Shown here in pieces: positions 44,430-56,400 of a stretch of DNA of 61,528 nt. A program made the translations under genes and the position numbers. Origin of the DNA: Actinospineispora spinosispora DSM 44797 (lineage in GTDB: Bacteria; Actinomycetota; Actinomycetes; Mycobacteriales; Pseudonocardiaceae); assembly GCF_000429025.1 (NCBI RefSeq), contig NZ_AUBB01000045.1, positions 1 to 61,528 of the forward strand, given 5' to 3'. The stretch's first letter is position 1. Every line of letters starts with the position of its first letter. The notes beneath the pieces were generated by a model, which was not told where the DNA came from, made no database searches, and was given only the letters and a program-made list of their open reading frames with translations.

Positions 44430-47400
44430 TGCTCGGCGGACCCGAGCTTCTCGCCGACGAGCCGTTCGAGGTCCTCCGCCGACACGATCCGCACCCTCGG
44501 GTCCTGGGCCCGCGCGGGCAGCTCGCCCAGCGTCTTGGCCGCCAGCCGGCGGGCCTTGGGCAGCGCGGCACGCAGCGCGACCTCTTCGGCGTGGGTGTAG
44601 GGGTGGGTCAGCGCGCTGGCGTGGCTGCGGATCTCCGGGGCTTGCCGGTCGAGCTGGGGCAGCAGCTGCTGCATCGCCTCGCCCAGCAGGCGAGGGGTGA
44701 GCACCCGGACGTGGATGTTGTCGCGGTTGCCGTCCCGGCCGTGCATGACGACGCCGACGAGCCCGCCGTCGTCGGTGAACACGAACCCGTCCGGCAGCAC
44801 GACCCCACCGGCCAGCCCGATGCGGATCCCGGCCGCGTCCACGGCCAGTACCCGTCCGGCCGCGAGCATCATGTACCCCCACGACGCGCCGCGCTGGTGC
44901 CCGGCGACCCAGAGCCGCTGGCCCACCCGGACCCGGTCCGCGACGGCGACCCGATGGTCGGCCCGTCCGCCGTCGGCGAGCAGTGCCGAGAGCCCGAACC
45001 CGATCGCGGAATCGTCGTTCCAGGTCATCGTCGCGATCTGGCGCACCGGCTCCGGGGTGAGCGACCGGGCGACGCGAAGATCGCTTCGTTTCGCGCCTCG
45101 GACCGCGTCCGCCGAGGTGAGGAACACATCGTCGGCGAAGTGCAGCCCGCTGCCGCGGACAACCCCGCCGCTGGACACGGCGGCCAGGTGCCCGAACGCC
45201 TCCAGCAGGTCCGAGTCGTCGCCCAACGGCCCGATCGCCTCGACCTGCTCGCCGTTTCCGTCGGTGAAGGCATCGACCGGGTACAGCCCGACCAGCCGGT
45301 TGCCCCGGCTGCCGCGCACGGCCACCAGCTCCCAGGTGTCCGGTGCGGTCGCGGTGGGCGAGCGGCGGACCGTCGCCCGGCGCACCGACCGGTTGACCAG
45401 CCCGCTGGAGCCGGCCGGCAGCGGCTGGCTGTGCTCCACGATGTCGGCGAACAGCCTCAGCGTCGAGTCCGCCGTGTGGCGCTCACCGGTCCACTGTTCG
45501 ATCGTGGCGACCAGCATTCGGACCGCGGCGGTGAGCGGTTCACGGTTGGCACCGAGCAGGTCACCGGTGATGGCGTAGCCGGTGTCCGCGCCGCCCACGT
45601 ACAGCACGGCCATGCCGTCGACGATGTCCGCGCTGATCCGAGGGTCGGCCAGCCAGTTCAGGTCGATCAGCGCGATGTTGGCGCGGTGGTCCGTGATCAG
45701 CGACGGTGTCCCGGCGGGGGAGTAGCGGGGTGAGGACTTCGCATCGAGCACCGAGACGGTCAGCGCCGTGCGCAGCCCGCCCGCCACGATCTGGTGTGCC
45801 CCGGCCGGGAACGTGCGGCCCGCCAGGAGCTGCTCGACCGCCGCATTGACGCTCAGCACGTCGCCGTCGTGGGTGAACAGGACCCGCACCATAGAGTCGG
45901 TGAACCGCGTGCGCGCCGCGTCCAGCTCGGCGAGGAGCGCCGTCATGGCGCCCTGTTCGAGCAGCGTGGTGGCGGCCCGGTGGAGCCAGTCGCCCGCCAG
46001 GTCGGCGCCGGACTCGTGAGCACTCAGCTCCGCGACGAGCTCGTCGGTGACGTACACGGTCTGCCCGAGCAGACGGGGCAGCAGCCTGGTGACCGCTGTC
46101 TCGGTCGCGGACGTGGCGATCCAGACGTCGCGTAGCCGGACGACCAGGTCGCTCGCCGACACCACGCGCAGCGCGGGATGCGACGTCGCCAGGCCCGGAG
46201 TGGACGCCGAGCCGGGGCCGACCGTCGTCGTCGCGGGGAGGGCCCAGCGCAGGTGCGTGTCCAACGGTGAGGCCCAGTGCTCCGACTCGCGCGCCTCGGC
46301 CAGGCGGGAGCGCCGGATCTCGGTGATCAGCTGCTGCCGGGTGACCTCTTCGTCCGGGGTCAGCTCGTCGCGGCCGAGCAGGCTCTGGAGCGTGTGCGTG
46401 ACCACCAGGCGCAGCGCGCGCACCAGCCAGTCGCGGCTCCGCGCTCCCGGGCCGTACGGCTGGTTGAGCTCAGAGGCACGCCTGCTGGTCAGGTAGACGG
46501 TGCGCCCGATCGCATAGAGCCCCACCGAGTTCTCCAGCCGCTCGGCCTCGGCCGGGGTCCGGCCGCCCGCGATCAACCGCTCGATGAGCTCGGCGGAGGA
46601 GACAACCCGGAGCTGGGCGGCGCGCACCGCCTTGGGCTCGGACGCCGGAATCTCCGGCAGCGCTGTCGAGGGCACCTCGGCCGCCGCGCGGACCGCGTCC
46701 CGGTAGGCGTTCAGGTCCGAGGGGCTGACCTTGCCCAGCGTCAGGACAGCCTCCCCGCGCGGTGCGTTCCGGCCGGGCAACCAGCCCAATGCGGTGGCCA
46801 GCGCAGGCCCGGCGGCGTCGCCACCGTGGCGCAGCGCGAGGACGGCGAACAGCCCACCGAGGACGGCAACGGTGAACCCACCCCACGGGAACCGGCCGGT
46901 GGGTGGGCCCCGGGTGGTGCGCGGGCCGTGGCCGAGCCGGAACACGAACTGGACCGAGCCGATCGTGATGACGTCGCCGTCACCGAGCCTGGTGGCCTCG
47001 GCGATCCGCTCGCCGTTGACCAGGGTCTCGTGGATGCCGGTGTCACCGTGCCTGCCGTACCCGGTGAGGTACCAGGCGCCGGCGCGGATGCTCAGCCAGG
47101 CGTGGAACGCGGCCACACCCGGGGCGCCGGGCAGCCTCGGGTCGTTGCTCAGGTCGGCACCGATCTCCATCGGCCCGTCGACTAGGTAGGTGGACCTGGA
47201 GCGCGAATCGCTGGGGGTGAGCCTGGCCCGCAGCTCACCGGTTCTGGTCAGGTCGCGGAAGACGTAGCCGCGACCGCCGATGGTGAGCTGGTCGCCGTCG
47301 CGCAGCGCCCGGGGCTGGGTGATCCGCTCGCCGTTGACCCAGGTGCCGTTCATCGAACCGCTGTCGACCAGGTGCCAGGCACCGGCGAAGAAGGTCAGCA

Positions 47401-50400
47401 GCGCGTGGAAGCCGGACGCCTTCGAGTCCGCGACGACCAGGTCGTTGCTCTCGTGACGGCCGATGGACATCCGGTTGCCCTGGGGCTCCCACCGATGGCC
47501 ACCGCCACGCGCGACGATCGCGGCGGCGGTGGGCGGCACCGGAGCGGGAGCCTGGAGCCGGAAGGTGAACTCGGTGTTCCCGAAGGTCAGCCTGTCCCCG
47601 GTGCGCAGCGCCGTCGTTGCGCTGATCGGCCTGCCGTTCACCAGCGTCGGGTTCGTGGCATCCATGTCCTGGACGTGCCAGCTGCCGTTCAGGAAGAACA
47701 GCCGCGCATGCTCGTCACCGACCGAGTAGTCGTCGGCGAGCACCAGGTCGTTGTGCTCCGCGTCGCGCCCGATGAAGAACGGGTCACCCGCCACTACTTC
47801 GATCTCCCCGCCGGGCCGGACCAGCTCCGCGACCACCGGATCGGACCATTCGGTGCGCGACTCGATGTGCGACGGCCGGTGCGTGCTCGACTCCGGGGCC
47901 GGGTCGTCCGAGGGTGTCGGGACCGGGGTCTCGGCCACCGGCATACCGCCGAGGTTGACGAACAGGTTGGTCGTGCCGACGGTGATCTGCATGCCGTGCG
48001 CGAGCCGGAACGGCACGCCCGGAGTGATTCGCTCGTGGTTGACCTTGGTCCCGTTGGTGGATTCCAGGTCGGTGAGGTGCCAGGCACCGGAGGTCCAGGT
48101 CAGCTGAGCGTGCTCGCCGGAGACCCCCATGTCTCCGGCGATCACCAGGTCGTTTCGGCTGTTCCTGCCCAGGGTGGACGGGCTACCGGTGAGCGGTAGC
48201 TCCATCCGGTGCTTGCCGTGCCTGAGGATCAGGACGGCGGGCACCGGCGGCTCGGCGCGCCGCTTCTCCAGTGCGGCGTCGATGTCGGCGAACAGCCGCG
48301 CCGCGTCGTCGTTGTGCTCGTCGTCGTTGTAGCCGGGCTCCCAGGTCTCATCGAGGTGACCGAGCTCGTGCGCGGTGAACCGGCCCCAGAAGCCCTCCGG
48401 CAGGTACGGCGTGAGCGCGACGAGGTCGTCCGAGGTGTGGACGAAGCTGACGAGCGCACCGAATGGGGCGAACCGGTCGTGGGTCCACGCGTGGCTGACC
48501 ATGTCCTCGATCAGGTACTCCAGGCCTTCCTCGGCGAGCAGCGGACGAGCGAGCTCGGCGTCGAGGAACAGGTCCAGCAGACCGGTCGGGGTGCTCAGCG
48601 GCTCACCGGTCGCCGACCTCGCATCCGCCACCCGCGCCACCTTGACCAGATCGGGCAGCAACCGGCGGAACCTGCGGTCGTCACCCGGCTCCCGCATGCC
48701 GCCGCGCACCAGGAACCCGCCGACACTCGACCGTTCGGCGGGTACGGCGGGCCCGGCTTCCGAGCGCACCCACTCTGCCGACGCCGACAGCGCCTTGGCC
48801 TGCCCCGCCGTCGGAAGCTTGGTCATGCCGATGTCCAGCATGAACAGCGCCCGGATGATCTCGCGCTCCGCGTTGCGCGCGATGAACCGGGGACCGAACT
48901 CGGTGAGTGCGCTCGCCAGGTCGAGCCAGCCGAGCAGGAAGCCGGTGCGCGACTTCGCGGGTAGGTTGCGCAGCAGCTTGTCCAGCGCGGTGTGGTAGCG
49001 CAGCTGGTTCTGCCGGTCGATCGCCCAGCGGGCCATGGTGAGCATCTGCGCGGAGGTACGGGCCTTCGCCGGCATCTCCAGCAGCCACACCGGCCACTCC
49101 CTGGGGCCGAACTCGGCGGCGAGCAGCAGCAGCGCGAGCTGCCCGGTCCCGTCGGTCCGCGACCAGAAGGTGCTCAGCACCCCGCCGCCGCGCTGACCGC
49201 GCAGCGCCGAGGTGAGCCCGGCGGGCATGGCCTTGACCGCTTCCGGGCCCGCGGTGCCATCCGCGAGCCGCAGCAGCTGGGCGAGCAGCTGCTGGTGCAG
49301 CCAGGTCCTCGACTCGGCCGGAATCTCGATCATCGCGTCGAGCATGTCGCGGGCCTGGAACCAGAACTGGGGGTCGACGGGGTAGTCGTCGGTCAACGCC
49401 TCGGCGGCGGTGAGCAGCGCCAGCTCGGGCCTGGTACCGGCCAGCTGCCCGGTCGTCCACCGCCCGGCGCGAACCACCCTGCCCGGTTGCAGCGCCAGGA
49501 TCGCCGACGTCGCGGGGTGGTTGTGGAAGTACAGGTAGCCGGGTAGCTCCGGGCTGTTGCTCGTCGGACCACCGAGGTGCGCCTCGGCGAGCCCGCTGTA
49601 GGTGCTGTCGGCGAACGCGGACCGCTGCAGGTCCGGCAGGAAGTACCGCTGCCGGGGCGTCAGGTCGTCTCTGGTGCGGTTGATGTGCCGCTCCAGCAAC
49701 AGTGCGGCGAGCCCCTCGGCGAACCGCTCGGTCTCCAGCTGGAGCGAGGTCGTGAGGCCGCCGGTCGGGATGGCGAGCGGCACCGACAACCCGGCCGCGA
49801 AGGAATCCAGCGCGAGCTGGTGGAGCGCGTTCTCCGAACCCAGCCCGTACGCGTGCTGCAGCACGTGGGCCATTTCGTGCCACACCAGGAACAGCAGGCC
49901 GTACTCGGCTGCCTCCTCCCTGCTGACCGGTGCCTCGAGCAGGTCGAACGTGTCGAGCACGTCGCGGGTGAACATGTCCAGCGCCGAGCGGGAAACCCAG
50001 AACCGCAGGTCAGGCAGATCCGAGTCAGGCTGGTCACCGTTCCACTGCACGAAGCTGGTGCTGGTCTGTGACCAGTAGCTGTGCGCCATGACCCAGGGCA
50101 TCAGCCGTTCGAGGTTGGCGCGCGTCGTCGGGTCCATGGTCTGCTCGCCGGTGAGTTCCAGGAACAGCCGGAACGCCTTGTGGATCGTCGCGCCGAGCCC
50201 CTCGTCGCGGATCAGCAGGCTGTCGTCGGGCTCTGGCCACGTCCGGGTCGCGGTCTCGCCCACGGCGAGCTTCGGCGTCGGGCCGCCGACCGGCTCGATC
50301 GGCACCAGCCACACCACGGTGTCGGTGGTGCCGTCGGTACGGCGGACGGTGGTGAGGCGCAGCCTCGGGTGCTGGGCGACCGCGCGGCGCAGCGTGTTCT

Positions 50401-53400
50401 CCGGGGTGTCCGACAGCACCCGGTCACCGGTGTCCCCGGCCAGCTCGGCAACCAGCTCGGACAGCGAACGAGTTTGGTTCGGTTGGCTGAGCAGGTGGTT
50501 GACCAGCACCAGCGAGAGGTGGATGGTCAGGTGTGCGTCCGCGTCCGGCCTGGTGTCGCCGGCGTTGCGGCGCAACGCGCCCTGGAACACCGCGGGCAGC
50601 ATCGACCGCGCCCGGGTGTCGGGCACCTGCGTGTCGTTGAACGCCGCCCACTTGCCGTACTGGTCCACCTCGGCGTAGCGCACCAGGTCGATGTGCCGTG
50701 CACCGGTGCCCCACTGCAGGGTCTGGAAGAGCTCGCCGAGCCCGGGCAGCCGGTAGCGGTGCCGGTAGTGCTGGACCTCGTGCTTCACGACCCTGGGTGT
50801 CGGGTGCTGCTGCTCGACCAGCTCCCACGTGGCGGCGGCCGCTGCCTCGGTCTCCCGATAGTCGAGCGAGACCACCCGGCCGGACGGCCGTTCGATGCCG
50901 ATCCCGAGCCCGCCGGCGTCCCTCCCCTGCGTCTTCTTCTTGAAGAACGGCCCGCCCGCCGCCAGTGTCGCGCGCGGGGACGAGAACAGCCCACCGCCGG
51001 GGATCAGCTCCACCGGCTCGTCCGATCCGGCCATCGCGAACGGGCCGGTCCCGAGGGTGTCGTAGTAGGACGGCAACGGGAACGTGCCCGGTGCCTGGTC
51101 GGCGGGACGCCAGGTCCGTACCAGCTCGTCCCAGAACGCCACCAGGTAGCGCTGCCGTGCCAGGTAGTCCCGGTCGCTGCGGGTGGCGCCGTTCTGGTGG
51201 TCTCCCAGGTAGGCGAGGGCGGCGCGGTGGTCGGCGACCTGGGTGAGCAGGCGCTGGACCCAGAAGGCGTTGCGTTCGCCCTGCGTGCGGTTGCGTGTGG
51301 TGTCGGCGAGATGCATCCACTCGTGCACCAGCGCGCCGGCGGACTCGATCACCAGCGAGTCGTGCTCGAGACCGGGCCGGTCGCCGATCCGGAACGACGA
51401 CTCACGGAAGACCATCAGCCCGGCGCGGGGGCTGGCGAAGGCCGTCGGGACGCCCCTGGTCTCACCGTGGGCCCGCCAGGCGGCCTCGAACGCGGCGTCG
51501 GGCAGGATCCGGACCCGCGCGTTCTTGGTCTTGTCGTGCAGGTACACGCCCGGTCCGCTGTTCACCACCAGGGCGTAGGCGGCGGCGAACCCTCGGCGGA
51601 CGTCCGCGTCGAGAGCGTCCCAGCCTTCGACGGCGAACGCGCGGCGCGGGTCCTCGTTGAGCCACAGCCCGTAGATCTGGGTGTTGAGTCCGTTGAGCTG
51701 CTCGGTGAGCTGGGCGACCCTGCCGTCGAGACGCAGGCGCTCGGTGGCGTCGAGGTTCGGGTCGTCCAGCAGGGTCCGCAGCGCGCCGAGGTTGTTCTCC
51801 ACCTGACCGGCGGCGGCCCAGAGCGACCCGACGGCGGTGGTGTGGACCCTGACCGGGCCGGTCGGGTCGCCCGCGAGCCCAGCCAGCCGGCGGCCCACCT
51901 CGGCGAGCGCGAGACCGAAGTCGCCGCCGTCCTTCTTCTCCAGCCCGTCCAGCGCGACCGCGTGCGTGCGGCGCAGAACGGCGAGGTGCGCGGCCGGGAA
52001 ACGGCCGAAGATCGGCAGCGCACCGGCGCTGAGCACCGGCCCGACCACGCCGTGCGCGTCGGCGGGCTGGTTGAGCAGTACCAGGACGACCAGTACGACC
52101 GCGATCCGGGAGACCCAGCGCGCCGGCAGCGCGGTGACGGCCTTGACGAGCCCGGCGAGCACACCCGCCCCGACGACGGCGGCGGCCGCGACGAGCACCG
52201 GCATCGGCACGGCGGCGCCGAGCGTGGCCGCGGTCAGCGCGGCGGCGCTGAGTAGCACGGCCACCCCGGCGAGCGTGGCGGCGGGCGCGCTGCCCCGGTC
52301 GTCGCCCCAGCCGAAACCGGGCCGTCCCTCGGGGCCCCGGTCGTAGTCGGCGAGGAGCCGGTCGAGCTCGCCGGGCGAGATACCCAGGTCACGGGCGAGG
52401 CCTTCGCGCCCGGCGGTGAGCAGCTCGTGGCGCTCCTCCACCTGGCTGGACAGCAGCGCGTCCAGCTGCGTGAGGTCGTTGTCCGGGTTCTCGTCCTGGG
52501 ACATGAACAGCGCCTCGGACCGGTCCCACCAGGCGAAGTGATCCATCACGACGCCGGCGAACTGTTCCGGGGTGAGCGGGTCGGCCAGGGTCCGCGTGTC
52601 GTAGACGACGTCACTGATCGCCTCGCCCGCCGCCTCCAGCATCACGGTCAGGGCGTTCGGGTCGTGCCGGAGCGCGTCCCGCAGCTCGGTGAGCGCCCGG
52701 ATGGTGTTGTCGTACAGCCGCAGGAAATCGTGTGCCTGTTCCTCCTGGGGCCGATCGATGTACCAGGGCTGCCGGTCGACCTGACTGGCTTCGGTCATCA
52801 GGAACTTGGCCTGTGCACGCAACAGGTAGGCCAGGGCCTCGCCCGACGCGACCGGTGCACGGTGCAGCCGCAACGACTCCAGCTCCTGAACCGAACTCAT
52901 CATGAGGAAGCCCAGCTCGGCCGCGACGGCGACCGTGTCCTGCCACACCGGGTTCTCCGTCGAGGCGTTCAACGCGGTCTTGAACGCCTTGTCGAGCTTG
53001 GCGCGCGCGTCCGACAGGTCATCGAGGCTCGTCGAACCGAGATCGGAGTATGCGGTCGCTCGGCGCCGGACCAGCGACCCGTGCAGGAAGCCCACACGCA
53101 TCCACAGCGCCTGGACCTCGATGTCGCCGGAGACCGCCTCGTAGGCCTGCCGCAGCCGGTCTGCCACCTGGGTCTCGGACTCGCTCGGATCGGTCAGGGT
53201 GACGCTGTCCTCCAGCGCGTCCTCGAGCCTGCCGAGCTCGTCGAGCAGCTCGACGCCCGCCGCCGAGTCCTCGAGCGCGACCAGTTCACGTAGCGCCTCG
53301 GCCAGCGCGCCCACCGGGGAGCTCGGGTCATCGGAGACCAGCAGGCGCAACGTCGCCGGGTCCAGCTGCCAGTGCTCGTTCGTTGCGCTCAGCGCGCGCT

Positions 53401-56400
53401 CGGCGGCCACCATCCTCATCCAGGGACGCAGATTCTCACCGAAGCGCACCCGCAGCGCCTCGGCCACGTCGGCCAGCTCGGCAGCGGTGGCGACGGCACG
53501 CAGCGCGGCCAACCGGTCCCAGCTCGACCCTGCCCCGGCCCCGCCGGCCAGCAACTCGGCAAGTTCGGCGTCCAGGCCCTCCAGCTCGGCTGCCACGTCG
53601 ACCTGCGCGGTCACGTCGCCGTCCTGCGCGGCGTGCTCCGCCCGCAGCCACTGCCCGACCAGCTGCTCGCGTGCCGCGAGCCGTGCCTCCTCGGTCACGG
53701 TCGCGTCGCGCAGCACGCGGTAGCGCAGCTCGTAGGCGAGGACGTCGGCGAGCCAGGTACTGGGCAGCAGACCCCGGCGCTGGTGTTCTCCCGCACGCTC
53801 CAGCACCCAGCGGGGGAACAGCACGACACCGTCGCCGATCAGCTGGTACTGCAGCGGGTCCACCCAGCTGTAGGCCAGCAGCGGCGCGGCCGGGTCGTTC
53901 ACCCAGGCCATGTCGTGCGCGTTCAGTACGGCGGCCGCATCGCCCTGGTCGGTGTTCCAGGTGAACAGCCGGACGTCGCGTTCGAGGGCCAGCGCCAGCA
54001 GCTCGGGGTCGAACCGTGCGTGGTCGAACAGCCCGAGGTCGATCACCCCGAGGGCGATCGGGTCCAGGTAGCCGGTGTGCCACAGGCGCACCAGCAGGTC
54101 CCGCAGCTGCCCGTCGCGGCCGTCCAGCCAGTCGCCGGCGTAGAGCGGACCACCGCGCGGCCCATCCTGTGACGGATCGGCCGGCGGTGCCCGGGTGGGT
54201 GTGCTGTCGGCCTTGACGTGGAACACGAGTGTCGTCCCGTCCACGGTGATCTTGTCCCGGTCACGCAGCTGCGTGCTCCCGGTGATCCGGTCACCGTTGA
54301 CCTTGGTCCCGTTCGTGGAGCCGAGGTCGGTCAGGTGCCAGGCGCCCGCGTAGAAGCGCAGGCGCGCGTGCTGCCCGGGTACCCGCTCGTCGGTGAACAC
54401 CAGGTGTGCCCGTTCCGGGTCGCGGCCGATGAACAGCGTTTTCGCGGTGATGACGTATGACGACCCGCGCCACCATCCGCCGGTGGTGAACCAGGCCAGG
54501 GTGGGAGCGAGCGCGGCCCAGGCTTCCATCGCCTCCGGGCGCAGGTCGCGGAAGACGTAGGTGGTCGTGCCGAACCTCAGCTTGTCGCCGTCGCTCAGCC
54601 GCACGTAGGTCCGGGTGAGCGGACGTCCGTTGAGTGTGGAGCCGTTGGCCGAACCGAGGTCGCTGGCCCACCAGGAGCCGTCGCGGAACCGCAGCGCCGC
54701 GTGATGGCGGGACGCCATCGGGTCGGTCAGGACCAGCCAGTTGTCCCCGCTCCGGCCGAGGAACACCCGGTCGCCGGTGATGCGGTGGCTGGCCAGCCCG
54801 TCGTTGCTGGTGAGCGCGGCCGGGGTGGGCTCGGGCGCGGTGAACCGGAACTGGAACACGGTGTCGCCGAAGGTCAGCATGTCACCGTCGGTCAGCCGGG
54901 TGTATCCGGTGATCGGACGGTTCTCGTGCAGCGTCGGGTTGCCGGGTTCGCGGACGAAGTCGGCGACGTACCAGCTGTCGTTGTGGAAGCGCAGCTCGGC
55001 GTGCTGGTTCTCGACGCCGTAGTCGTCAGCGAGCACGAGGTCGTTGAGCAGCCGGTCGCGCCCGATGCGGAACGGGTTGGCGGTGAGCCCGACGGGCGCG
55101 GTCCCGCCCTGGGGGACGAGCTCGGCGGCGACCGGGGTCGTCGGCCGGGCCGGGCCGGTGGAGTGGAACAGGAAGCTGGTCGCGCCCACGGTGAGGGTGT
55201 CACCGTCGTACAGCCGGATGGCGCGGTCGATCCGCATCTGGTTGACCCGGACACCCGTTGCCGAACCGACGTCGCCGACATACCAGGCACCGTCGGAGAA
55301 GTTCAGCATCGCGTGCTTGCCCGAGACGCCCTGGTCGTCGCGGATGACCAGGTCGTTGTGCTCGTCGCTGCCGATGCTCAGCCAGGTGCCGGCGATCGTG
55401 TGCTCACCCCGGCCGGGCCGAATGAGCACGGCGGGCGTGGGCCGAGGGGCCGCCTCGACACGGCGCTGGAACAGGTTCGCCGCGCGCTGGACCAGGCCGG
55501 CGGTGCGCTGGAACCTGCTCGCCGGGAGCGCGAGGGCGACCCAGGAGGCCCCGCCCACGAGGACACCGACCAAGGCCGCTCCGAGGACCGGCATCGGCAG
55601 CGCCATGCCGAACAGGTACGCGGTGGCCACGGCGGCGCTGAGCAGGGTGGTGACCCGCGCGAGGGCCGAGACCGAGACGCTGCCCCGGTCGCCGTGCCCG
55701 GGCGAGGTGGGCGCCTCCGGGTCGTCGGTGCCGGTCGGGCCACGGGTGCTGCCGTTGCCCTTGCCGATACGGGCGTGCAGCGCGGCCGTGACCCTGTTCT
55801 TCACGCCGGTGGCGAACCTGGACAGCGGCTCCCAGAAGTAGACGACCAGCGCCATGGCGAGCATCCCGGCTCCGGCCAGCCCGATCTGGGTGGACACGCC
55901 CTGCCAACCGGCGGCCAGCCCTGAGGTGTGGCCCTCGAAGGTGCGCGCGGACAGCTGCGCGCCGAGCAACCACATCGACAACGCCTTGGTCGCCTGCAGG
56001 AAGTTGTTCGCCTCCCGCCGCCGCAGGACGTCGGTGATCTGGTTCCTCAGCAGCGCGCCGACCGCGATGATCATTCCGACGGACCCGGCCTCACCGGCGA
56101 CCGCGTTGATGCTGATCCCGATCGCCGGGTCTCCGAGGACGCTCTGGCTGAACCAGACGCTGGCCGCGCCGAACGCCATGACGATGGCCATGCCGAGGGT
56201 GAACGGCTTCGCCTTCTCCTCGAGGAAGTCGCGCTCCGTGCCGCTGCGGGCGGTGACCCAGTCGCCCACCAGCGCCACCATCACGATGAACACGTCACCC
56301 GCGATCAACCCGTAGTTGAGCAGCAGGATCAGCAGGCTCGGTGCGCCGGTCTCCTTCAGGACGGGGTCCCACAGCCCGTCGAACGAGCCGAGCATCATCG

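Larger units (their letters stand above)
44350..46620 (-). other. Giant protein: VVS-repeat domains (three copies)
   Basis: A repeated fold begins LRVVSSAELIERL, LRVVSASDLVVRL or VRIVSAEDLERLV. About 25-30 residues later come IGRTVYLTSRR, LGQTVYVTDELV or MGTTLYLTDRR. The third copy is split by the frame break at 44428. That location is the main evidence that the two long frames are one gene. The function is unknown. Confidence 0.65.

Noticed and set aside
44420..44440. Programmed -1 ribosomal frameshift at the break
   Set aside because: There is no X-XXY-YYZ slippery site and no evident downstream stem-loop. A lost base in a G run explains it more simply.
44430..44882. An apparent ATG start for the 11,539-residue frame near 44882
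   Set aside because: The first 150 residues are Arg/Ala/Pro/Gly-rich and antiparallel in meaning to the continuing VVS-repeat text in the other frame. Sense begins only at the frame break at 44429.
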